64,000 nucleotides of DNA from Phocaeicola massiliensis B84634 = Timone 84634 = DSM 17679 = JCM 13223. GTDB taxonomy: Bacteria > Bacteroidota > Bacteroidia > Bacteroidales > Bacteroidaceae. Location: the NCBI RefSeq assembly GCF_000382445.1, contig NZ_KB905472.1, positions 2,218,602-2,282,601 of the forward strand, written 5' to 3'. Position numbers and translations under genes: made by a program. Each line of letters starts with the position of its first letter. Position 1 is the first letter of the stretch. Shown here one piece after another: positions 1 through 7,367 of this stretch. The notes beneath the pieces were generated by a model that saw only the letters and a list, made by a program, of their open reading frames with translations, did no database searches and was not told where the DNA came from.

Positions 1-945
1 AAGAGGGCGGGGAGTATGACGTTGACTTTGACCACCAGTTCATTGAGACGGAGAAGTACGATGCAAAGCCCACGTACAAGAAATTTCTTGGTTACAGGCC
101 CGGTGTGGCCGTTATCGGCGACATGATTGTCGGCATAGAGAACAGCGACGGCAACACCAATGTACGCTTTCACCAGGGTGACACGCTAAAGAGGATTTTG
201 GGGAGACTTGAAGAAAAGAAAATGGCAGTCAACCGCTTCAGGGCCGACTGCGGCTCATGCTCTGAAGACATTGTGGATGAGGTCAGGAAGCATTGCAGGA
301 CATTCTACATACGTGCCAACCGCTGCTGCTCGCTCTATGATGACATCTTCGCGCTCAGGGGGTGGAAGAGGGAAGAAATAAACGGCATTGTGTTTGAGTT
401 GAACTCCATTCTCGTTGAGAAGTGGAAAGGCAAACCGTATCGCCTGATAATCCAGAGACAGAGACGCATGGGCAGTGGACTTGACCTGTGGGAGGGGGAA
501 TATACATACCGCTGCATCCTGACCAACGATTACGAATCATCCATGAGCGACATCGTGGAGTTCTATAACATGCGTGGAGGCAAGGAACGCATCTTTGATG
601 ACATGAACAATGGGTTTGGATGGGGCAGACTGCCTAAATCCTTCATGGCGGAAAATACCGTGTTCCTGCTCCTGACGGCACTGATACGCAATTTTTACAA
701 GGCCATCATGCAAAGGATTGAAGTGAAGAAGTTCGGGCTCAAGGAAACCAGCCGTATCAAGACGTTTGTCTTCAAATTCATTTCAGTACCTGCCAAGTGG
801 ATTAAGACCGCAAGGCAATGTGTGCTGAACATCTACACCGACAACCATGCATATGCAGAAGCCTTCAAAACTTCTTCCGGATGATTTACGTCACTTGATG
901 GCCACTGATTGCGTATTGCCTCAAGTCGCTTTATGGGGTAAGGGG
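1..945 (+). mobile_element. IS1380-family insertion sequence, right part only
   Basis: The left window edge cuts the element. Its transposase is the only gene. I place the end near 945 because a GC-rich terminal-inverted-repeat-like stretch (921-945, core TGGGGTAAGGGG) follows the transposase stop and ordinary host sequence resumes after it. The other inverted repeat lies outside the window, so the exact border is inferred. Confidence 0.6.
3..884 (+). CDS. IS1380-family transposase, C-terminal part
   Basis: The reading frame is open from base 3, so the N-terminus lies outside the window. The visible start of the fragment (DHQFIETEKYDAKPTY, then a GYRPGVAVIGD segment) is the conserved block seen in Bacteroides IS1380 elements (IS612/IS613/IS942 type). 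The C-terminus carries the usual long basic helical tail. About 293 residues are seen. It would catalyse DDE-type transposition of this element. No frameshift is visible in the part shown. The neighbouring host gene at 989-2512 ends about 44 bp beyond the proposed IS end, so the insertion may have clipped it. Confidence 0.85.
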   Translation, partial: EGGEYDVDFDHQFIETEKYDAKPTYKKFLGYRPGVAVIGDMIVGIENSDGNTNVRFHQGDTLKRILGRLEEKKMAVNRFRADCGSCSEDIVDEVRKHCRTFYIRANRCCSLYDDIFALRGWKREEINGIVFELNSILVEKWKGKPYRLIIQRQRRMGSGLDLWEGEYTYRCILTNDYESSMSDIVEFYNMRGGKERIFDDMNNGFGWGRLPKSFMAENTVFLLLTALIRNFYKAIMQRIEVKKFGLKETSRIKTFVFKFISVPAKWIKTARQCVLNIYTDNHAYAEAFKTSSG

Positions 946-988
946 ATAGTATGCGCATTGAAACGGACGCGAGGACTTAATGGCTGTC

Positions 989-2512
989 TTACGAATCAAA
1001 AGTCCATTTCTCTTGTAGGTAGCACTTCGGGAATGGAGTTGCGGATTTAAGGTCTACCTCTTTTAGTTTTTGGTTTAAAGCTTCAAACTGTGCTTGCAAT
1101 TTTTCATACTCTTGATGTTGTTCTTTTTCATTTTGCTCTTTTTCTTTTGTCAGTTTATCTATTGTGTTTTGTATTGCCGCATATTCTTCAGGTGACATAA
1201 GGACGTCTTTTTCTTGCTTACTTTTTAATGCGTTTATCTGGTCTTGAAGCTCTTTCTGAGTCTTATTGCAAGAAGTGCTCATTTTATCTAAGACCTCGAC
1301 CAACTCGGCTATTTCTGCTCGCAATTTTTCATTTTCTTCTTTTCTTTTCTTCTTGTATTGAATAAATAGAAACCAAAGTATCCCACTAACAATGAATATT
1401 ATGATTATAGAGGAATATATTATATTCGTTTGTCGGGATTTTTGGTATAACAATTGCATGTGGTCATATTTTCTCTGCACTTTCAAGACTTCTTGATGCA
1501 GGTGGCTATTGTAGATGGAATCCGAGGTGTCTATATACAGACGGGCATATTGGGCGATTTTCTTGTAATTTTCTGCTTTCCAAGCTTCATCATATAATTG
1601 ATTATAAATATATGCGCGTAGTGATAAGTCTTTGGAAAGCAAAGCATTTTGAAACAGACTGTCTGCGCGTTCTTTTTGCCCTCTCTTTATATATAGTTGG
1701 GCTAGTCCTGACATTGTTTTGTAAGGGGGAGAAGCAGGTGATATATGCAAGGCGCATGAGAAAAAGCTTTCGGCTTCCTCATATTTTTCCTGATACATTT
1801 TACTGACCGCAATGTTATGGTAAATTTTAGACTGAAGAATACTGTCCTTTAGACTACTGCTAAATTGTAATAGCTTGGTTATACATTGGTTAACACTGTC
1901 AGTATCATGGAAAATATGATATAGTTGCAATAAGTTGAGCAAATTACTGGTCTGTGCAGCCGTGTCTTTTCCATCTATATTTGCTTGCACAGCTTTTTGG
2001 TAATATTCTTTGGCCAGCTCGAAATTGAAAGAACATTGATTGATATATCCCAAACTGCTATAAATGCGGGCAACATAGTGTTTGTCATTCATGCTGGGAA
2101 TACATTTTTCTGCTTCTTTATAAGCTAGCAGAGCATTGGGAATGTCTTTGGAATATTCTTCCAATATGCATCCCTTCACATAAAAGGCTGCCCCTTTTTT
2201 ATCTGCATCATTCTTATCTTTATAATATTCTACTGCAAGGTCAATCATTGACGAATCCGAAGATACAGGGATGTAGCAACGATATTGGGCTAACGAAAGC
2301 AGCAAAACATAATCCGCCTGCTCTTTTCCGATTAAGTGCCGGGAGGTAGGGATGGATTCCAGTATATGCAATGCCGAATCGGGGGCAGTCCATATAAGTT
2401 CCTCCGCTTGCGACAAGTTCTCTGTGACGTGACGAGTGGAACGGTCGCAAGCTGTACATGCCAATAATAATATAATGGTCAAGTTGAATAGGATGTTCTT
2501 TCTGCTTCTCAT
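989..2512 (-). CDS. TPR-repeat lipoprotein with membrane segment and C-terminal coiled coil
   Basis: The 507-residue protein starts with a lipoprotein signal (hydrophobic stretch followed by LLACTAC). Several tetratricopeptide-like helical pairs follow through about residue 350 (ALLAYKEAEKCIP, ARIYSSLGYINQ, AKEYYQKAVQ, EEAESFFSCAL). A single transmembrane helix near 365-385 (IIYSSIIIIFIVSGILWFLF) leads into a charged coiled coil rich in K and E. This layout is common among uncharacterised Bacteroidales TPR proteins. Function is unknown; a scaffold or sensory role is a guess. The last residues (KCYLQEKWTFDS) stop close to the IS1380 end, so the natural C-terminus may have been lost. Confidence 0.75.
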   Translation of the reverse strand: MRSRKNILFNLTIILLLACTACDRSTRHVTENLSQAEELIWTAPDSALHILESIPTSRHLIGKEQADYVLLLSLAQYRCYIPVSSDSSMIDLAVEYYKDKNDADKKGAAFYVKGCILEEYSKDIPNALLAYKEAEKCIPSMNDKHYVARIYSSLGYINQCSFNFELAKEYYQKAVQANIDGKDTAAQTSNLLNLLQLYHIFHDTDSVNQCITKLLQFSSSLKDSILQSKIYHNIAVSKMYQEKYEEAESFFSCALHISPASPPYKTMSGLAQLYIKRGQKERADSLFQNALLSKDLSLRAYIYNQLYDEAWKAENYKKIAQYARLYIDTSDSIYNSHLHQEVLKVQRKYDHMQLLYQKSRQTNIIYSSIIIIFIVSGILWFLFIQYKKKRKEENEKLRAEIAELVEVLDKMSTSCNKTQKELQDQINALKSKQEKDVLMSPEEYAAIQNTIDKLTKEKEQNEKEQHQEYEKLQAQFEALNQKLKEVDLKSATPFPKCYLQEKWTFDS

Positions 2513-2906
2513 AGTCCGCTGTCTTTACTTTGCCTATTGATTGGTGCAAAGTAAATACAAAGATTCACAATATCAAAGCCTTGTTTCAAAAAAACTGCTA
2601 CCTTGCTAAAAGGTCTCATGGGAATATTTGATTCCCCCTTCCTCCTTTCATTAGCCGTTGAAACGTCCTGTTGATGGGGGTTCCGGTTGTGAATGAACAT
2701 CCTACATTGTCTGCACGTTTAGACTAAAATACAAGGATAAACGGAGAACAGGAATGACTGACTTGGTGAGGGGGGTGATGCAATCTGCCCTTACATGAAA
2801 ACATGCCGAGCTTTTAAAAAAAGATACCGAGCTTTAAGATAAACATGCCGAGCTTTTTTTAAAACCTCACGGCCTTTTGGCAACGCAAATATACGCGTTA
2901 ATTTTT
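2513..2906. other. 394-bp intergenic region
   Basis: No gene is supported here. The stretch contains the upstream region of the TPR lipoprotein gene on its left and a short 21-bp-period repeat (2802-2856, listed separately) on its right. The small ORFs crossing it have no recognisable protein features. Confidence 0.5.
2802..2856. repeat. Three direct repeats of CCGAGCTTT at exactly 21-bp spacing
   Basis: The word CCGAGCTTT occurs at 2806-2814, 2827-2835 and 2848-2856. The outer two copies extend to CATGCCGAGCTTT. The 21-bp phase equals two helical turns, as for a protein array on one DNA face. The repeats sit just past the stop codon of the S41 protease gene, so a role at its 3' end is also possible. 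No known binding motif is recognised. Confidence 0.5.
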
Positions 2907-4580
2907 TTATTTCTTAATCAGCTGGAAGGCTTTAGCCAAAGCACCTTCCTGTGGCACTGCATAATCAGGCAATGTACCATGTATCTCCTTTTCGTCCGCG
3001 CCATATTGCCAAAAACGTTTGAACGAAATAGTGCAACTCAATCCCGACACCGGCAACTTATAATAGATGATATCGCCGAAACTCACATTCATGCCACCGG
3101 ATTCCTCGCCGATAACCGTCCCCATGCCAAACTCCTTGAAAGCCCAGGCAAACGAACCGGCAGAAGAGAATGTATGATGACTTATCAACAGATATACACT
3201 GCCTTCGTAATGACCTTCTTCTTTGGTGAGCGGAGGAATAAAATTTCCTTTTGATTCATCATTATAAAAAGACCATCCGGGAACCATTTGGGTTCTTCCC
3301 GTCAAGCGTATGGTGGTGGGCGTGACGCGTACCAGGGCCTTGCCCATTTGCTTAAAAGGCTTGGGAGAAATGTAGCGGAAAAGAACATCTCCTACCATCG
3401 AATTACCTCCGCCGTTGTTGCGCAAGTCAATGATTAAATTCTTAATGCCCTTTTCGCGCAGGGTTACAAACATGGAGTCGGCAAACATCTTCATCCGTTG
3501 CGGATTATTAAAGCTTCTAAAATCCATAACGGCTACCTTCTTCTTTTCATCCACTTTGAAAGAATAATCCAGCACCCGCGCCTGCTCTTTTTTCTTCGGC
3601 ATACGGGGAAGAAGTTCCGCCCACGTAGTAGGATGCAAGGTGACTTCAAGTTTCTTTTTGCTATCTTTCATACGATAAACGACATCGTATTTATCTGCGG
3701 CATACATCATTTCAAACAATGCCGAAAAATCAGAATTAATACGTTCTATACGGAAGAAATCGCGTTCTCCGCTTGCATAGTCCATCATCGATTCTATCAG
3801 TTCCCTACTCTCCTTTCCGTTGATGGAAAGAACTTCCGCATCTTGGGGTATCAGGTTATCAATGCACCCTCTTACACGCAGTGTGTAGTCGGACTTTACA
3901 TTGAGAAACAAGGGGAGCCGAATAGTAGATGAAGTAAAATAATCATTAAAAGGAAAACGAAGCATGGTGTGCCCGTCGCCTAACTTCGTGACCAACGGAG
4001 CCGCATACTTAAACAGCTCTACCGTGGTAACAGAATCGGGCAACTGCTGCTTCACCCTATTTACCGATTTAAACCATTCGCTTTGTCTGCACACGGAAAA
4101 CATATCGGGATGGACTTCGCTGAGAGTATAGACCAAGGCGTCGATATCGAACTGCGCCTGCTTCTTTGAAAGCAATCCGCCGGCAGAGCGTTTCAACATA
4201 TCCCGCGAGGGTTCTTCCAAAGGATTTGCCGATACCCATTTTATCCGGGTCATGGCGGAATCACCTTGATGAGTGACCACCACAAAATCATAACATCCTT
4301 CTTTGGCTACATTGAACCGGATGGTATCTATCTTGCTTCGGAATACAACTTCCTCTCCCGATGTCTCAAATACATCGGGACGAAGAGAGGGATTAATCAC
4401 CCATGGAATTTGTTGTTCTTTACCATCGACCGTAATGCGCAGCACTTTACCATCGGTTTTAAGTACTTGCATTTGTTCTACTTTCTTTGCTTTTTCTCCA
4501 ACACCCTGTGCAGCCAATGGGCTTGTCGCGCCGGAAAGACATAGCAGTAATGTCCATCTGAAAAATTTTGTTTGTGTCAT
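2907..4580 (-). CDS. S41-family peptidase (C-terminal processing protease-like), exported
   Basis: The 557-residue protein has a signal peptide ending near ATSPLAAQG. A large N-terminal domain precedes the S41 catalytic domain. Family landmarks are visible: LIIDLRNNGGGNS, the nucleophile region SHHTFSSAGSFAWAF, and GEESGG. The family cleaves peptides with a Ser/Lys dyad in the periplasm or at the envelope. The substrate is unknown. The gene stands alone with its own promoter (-7 TAACTTTG at 4636-4643). It is convergent with no neighbour, and its 3' end faces the 21-bp repeat. Confidence 0.88.
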   Translation of the reverse strand: MTQTKFFRWTLLLCLSGATSPLAAQGVGEKAKKVEQMQVLKTDGKVLRITVDGKEQQIPWVINPSLRPDVFETSGEEVVFRSKIDTIRFNVAKEGCYDFVVVTHQGDSAMTRIKWVSANPLEEPSRDMLKRSAGGLLSKKQAQFDIDALVYTLSEVHPDMFSVCRQSEWFKSVNRVKQQLPDSVTTVELFKYAAPLVTKLGDGHTMLRFPFNDYFTSSTIRLPLFLNVKSDYTLRVRGCIDNLIPQDAEVLSINGKESRELIESMMDYASGERDFFRIERINSDFSALFEMMYAADKYDVVYRMKDSKKKLEVTLHPTTWAELLPRMPKKKEQARVLDYSFKVDEKKKVAVMDFRSFNNPQRMKMFADSMFVTLREKGIKNLIIDLRNNGGGNSMVGDVLFRYISPKPFKQMGKALVRVTPTTIRLTGRTQMVPGWSFYNDESKGNFIPPLTKEEGHYEGSVYLLISHHTFSSAGSFAWAFKEFGMGTVIGEESGGMNVSFGDIIYYKLPVSGLSCTISFKRFWQYGADEKEIHGTLPDYAVPQEGALAKAFQLIKK

Positions 4581-4635
4581 GTTGTTTGTTAATTATTTAA
4601 TAATCCCATACTCAATCCGTGAGTATAGTCTGTGC

Positions 4636-4668
4636 CAAAGTTATCTTTTTAAATCAATAAAACAAACG
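4636..4668 (-). promoter_or_regulatory. Bacteroidetes-type promoter for the S41 peptidase gene
   Basis: On the minus strand, a -33 TTTG (4664-4667) is followed after 19 nt by the -7 box TAACTTTG (4636-4643). This matches the Bacteroides consensus TTTG-N19to21-TAnnTTTG. The start codon is about 55 nt downstream. Confidence 0.7.
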
Positions 4669-4717
4669 GATTGGCGTTTAAATATGGACATTCTGCAATC
4701 TTAATAGCGTTCGTGCA

Positions 4718-5326
4718 TCAGTTATCTCCATCCGCAGCAGGAGCAGCATCTTCTTTTCGCATGCTAAACTCACAACCGCAATATCTTTGGTTGTAAAAAT
4801 CATATTCCTTAATAATGGCAATACGACGCTCGCTCAAACCGCCTTTACGCCAGTTCTGTTCCCAATAAGTAACATCGGGATAGCGGGCAGTGGCATAACG
4901 TCCCGCCTCTTCTATCTGCTCCAGGCTTTTCCATCGGCTGGATGCCAGTGTGGTGGTTATCACGGAGAATCCATGCTCGTGGGCATAGCGCGCCGTTTCC
5001 AACAGACGCATCTTGAAACAGCGGAGGCAACGCCCTCCACGCTCAGGCTCCTGCTCCATCCCCGACATTTGGCAACGCCAAGCCTCATGGTCATAATCGG
5101 CATCTACAATCTCCAACCCCAAGGAACGGGCATAGCGGGTACATTCATCTTTCCTTATGTTATACTCTTCAAGCGGATAGATATTCGGATTACAATAATA
5201 GATGACAGGGGTAATGCTGTGTTGCATCAGACACTCAATGATGGCTGACGAACAGGGGGCGCAACAAGTATGGAGCAACACCTTGTCGGCTCCTCCCGGA
5301 ACTTCAAGTTGGAATTTCTTTTTCAT
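4718..5326 (-). CDS. queH: Epoxyqueuosine reductase QueH
   Basis: The 202-residue protein carries HTCCAPCS near the N-terminus and RCLRCF in the middle, the two cysteine pairs that define QueH (DUF208). It also has the RWKSLEQI segment of the family. QueH reduces epoxyqueuosine to queuosine in tRNA anticodon position 34, replacing QueG. The gene follows the ClC channel gene by 9 bp and is probably co-transcribed with it, although the two have no obvious functional link. Confidence 0.93.
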   Translation of the reverse strand: MKKKFQLEVPGGADKVLLHTCCAPCSSAIIECLMQHSITPVIYYCNPNIYPLEEYNIRKDECTRYARSLGLEIVDADYDHEAWRCQMSGMEQEPERGGRCLRCFKMRLLETARYAHEHGFSVITTTLASSRWKSLEQIEEAGRYATARYPDVTYWEQNWRKGGLSERRIAIIKEYDFYNQRYCGCEFSMRKEDAAPAADGDN

Positions 5327-5335
5327 ACGGCAAAT

Positions 5336-6934
5336 TTAATAGATATTTGCCATACTGACCAGCGGTTCGTACAATTTTTCAATATCCTTGGCGTCCATTT
5401 CTATCTCCACTTGGTCGCCGGGAACAAGTGTCTCACCCGCAGCAGGCAGGGTTTTGTGGTCACGGCGGATGCTGAGAATGATACAGTTGTTGGGTAAAGT
5501 CAGTTTATCCACTTCTTTTCCATCCAAATAAGAGCCATCCATTATTTCCACATACAGATGATAACGTGCACCCTCGACTTCAGGAAACTCCGGGTTGTGG
5601 CTGCGAAACATCCTGTCATAAAGCAATACATTATAAGGTTTGATTTGAAGAAGTTCCGTAAAATAATAAGTCAGTCCGCCCACTACGATAGAAGGATAAA
5701 ACACCTCAAAGTGACCTGTTATTTCTGTTATCAGCACAATGGCGGTCAGCGGAGTGCGCACCACTGCTACCAAGAAAGCTACCATCCCGACAAGCATCAT
5801 ATAACTGACATTTTCATACCCTATCACTCCGCGCTGTACCAATACGAGCCCGAATAATTGTCCCAACAAACCTCCTGTCACCAGAGTCGGAATAAAGCTT
5901 CCTCCCGGTAATCCTGAAGACAATGAAAGCAAAGTGAATACAAAATGAATCAAAATCATGACGCCGAGCCACCGGATGTCGTGCGTGCCGTCCATTCCCT
6001 GCATCATCAAAAACTGTTCTCCGCCTCCCGTCAAGTTGGTCTCGGTCAGAGAAATAGCGTATGCCGCAATCAGCAAATACAACATTTTAGTATAGACAGA
6101 GAGTTTCAACGTCGGCAACCATCGTTGAAAAAAGGGAACTATAAGCGAATAAAACTTTGCTATGGCGGCAATCACGGCAGCAAAAAGGATATAAAGCTCC
6201 GCCTGCCGCCAAAAAGACAAACCGGGAGAGACGGCATTTATCAGATGATAAGGAGTAGTGGGAAACATCCAACTCGCCACACCGCCCGCCACCACGCCTG
6301 CCAATAAAGTAGTAATGGCTGTTTTGGGAGCATCAAACCGTTCAATGGATTCGATGACCAACAGAGAAGAAGACAAGGGAGCTGCAAAAGCTGCTGAAAG
6401 TCCGGCACCGGCTCCTGCCGCCAGCAACTGTTTTCGTTCACCTTTCAGAATATGTCCCCATCGGGATACCAATGTTCCGATATATGAACCAATCTGAACG
6501 GAGGGCCCTTCACGACCCAACGACAGCCCTGTACTCAAAGCTAATATTCCCCCCAAAAACTTTGCTATCAGTTCCTTGAAAGGATGGTCGTAATGAATAC
6601 GTCCGTTGATAGCCGCCCTTGTCTGGGGAATACCGCCTCCGGCTATCAAAGGCATCTTCTTTACCATCAGGGCAACCCCGATAAGGATGGCCCACAGAGA
6701 AAAGAACAAGACAACATGATAGTACCACGGATAATGGGCAGTGAAGAAGGCTTTTCGGATATCAAAGAATTCCCATAACAAATAATGATAGGGCACGGCA
6801 ATCAGCCCCGTAAGCAAACCAACAAATATACTTACGAAGTAAAGGCGGGCATCAATCAGTTTTAATCTCCAGATACGCCATTTCCGCAGATTGCTCAACT
6901 GTTTCCATTTCTGTTTCCACTTGTTCGGTTCCAT
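5336..6934 (-). CDS. ClC-family chloride channel/transporter with C-terminal TrkA-C-like domain
   Basis: The 532-residue protein has about ten to twelve hydrophobic helices. ClC signatures are GREGPSVQIGS, with the gating glutamate, and GLPGGSFIPTL. After the membrane part, roughly residues 450-525 form a soluble domain (DGSYLDGKEVDKLTLPNNCIIL, then PGDQVEIEM) resembling a TrkA-C/RCK_C regulatory domain. The family moves Cl- or exchanges Cl-/H+ across the inner membrane. The gating glutamate is retained, which favours an exchanger, but transport mode cannot be read with certainty. Confidence 0.9.
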   Translation of the reverse strand: MEPNKWKQKWKQLSNLRKWRIWRLKLIDARLYFVSIFVGLLTGLIAVPYHYLLWEFFDIRKAFFTAHYPWYYHVVLFFSLWAILIGVALMVKKMPLIAGGGIPQTRAAINGRIHYDHPFKELIAKFLGGILALSTGLSLGREGPSVQIGSYIGTLVSRWGHILKGERKQLLAAGAGAGLSAAFAAPLSSSLLVIESIERFDAPKTAITTLLAGVVAGGVASWMFPTTPYHLINAVSPGLSFWRQAELYILFAAVIAAIAKFYSLIVPFFQRWLPTLKLSVYTKMLYLLIAAYAISLTETNLTGGGEQFLMMQGMDGTHDIRWLGVMILIHFVFTLLSLSSGLPGGSFIPTLVTGGLLGQLFGLVLVQRGVIGYENVSYMMLVGMVAFLVAVVRTPLTAIVLITEITGHFEVFYPSIVVGGLTYYFTELLQIKPYNVLLYDRMFRSHNPEFPEVEGARYHLYVEIMDGSYLDGKEVDKLTLPNNCIILSIRRDHKTLPAAGETLVPGDQVEIEMDAKDIEKLYEPLVSMANIY

Positions 6935-7002
6935 TGTGAGGAATAAACAAATGAAAAAGAAGAAGGTTTTGGTTTAAATTAATAAGTAAGATAGTTGATT
7001 TT

Positions 7003-7359
7003 CTATTTAAATAATGGTTTCAACATCTTAGGAACTTCTATTTCGTTCTCCTTCAACTGATTCAAACAAATCTTTCCCTTATCCGATAAAGTAAAATACA
7101 TCTGCCGCTTGTCTTTATCGCCCAAACTGCGAACTATCAACTCTTTATCTTCTATCGAACGAATCACTTTCGATGTGTGTGAAGCCGATAAACCCGTATG
7201 CTCTGATATAGCGCTCGCCGTCAATCTGTCACCTCCGATACAGCAAAGTGCCATTGCTTCATTCAATGATACCCCATGTTGCTCTATCAAGTTTGCTTCC
7301 AGTTCAGAGAGAGCTTTAAAAAGCTCTCTCATGACACATATTGATTTTATTTTCTCCAT
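7003..7359 (-). CDS. MarR-family transcriptional regulator
   Basis: The 118-residue protein has the winged-helix core LTASAISEHTGLSASHTSKVIRSIE followed by the wing KELIVRSLGDKDKRQMYFTLSDKG. It begins 8 bp after the stop of the upstream oxidoreductase gene (7368-9869), so the two form an operon. Two identical-type palindromes flank the promoter of that operon (9899-9963), which suggests autoregulation of the pair. MarR proteins often sense oxidants or electrophiles. A redox signal is likely here given the partner, but the ligand is unknown. Confidence 0.85.
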   Translation of the reverse strand: MEKIKSICVMRELFKALSELEANLIEQHGVSLNEAMALCCIGGDRLTASAISEHTGLSASHTSKVIRSIEDKELIVRSLGDKDKRQMYFTLSDKGKICLNQLKENEIEVPKMLKPLFK

Positions 7360-7367
7360 ACATTATT

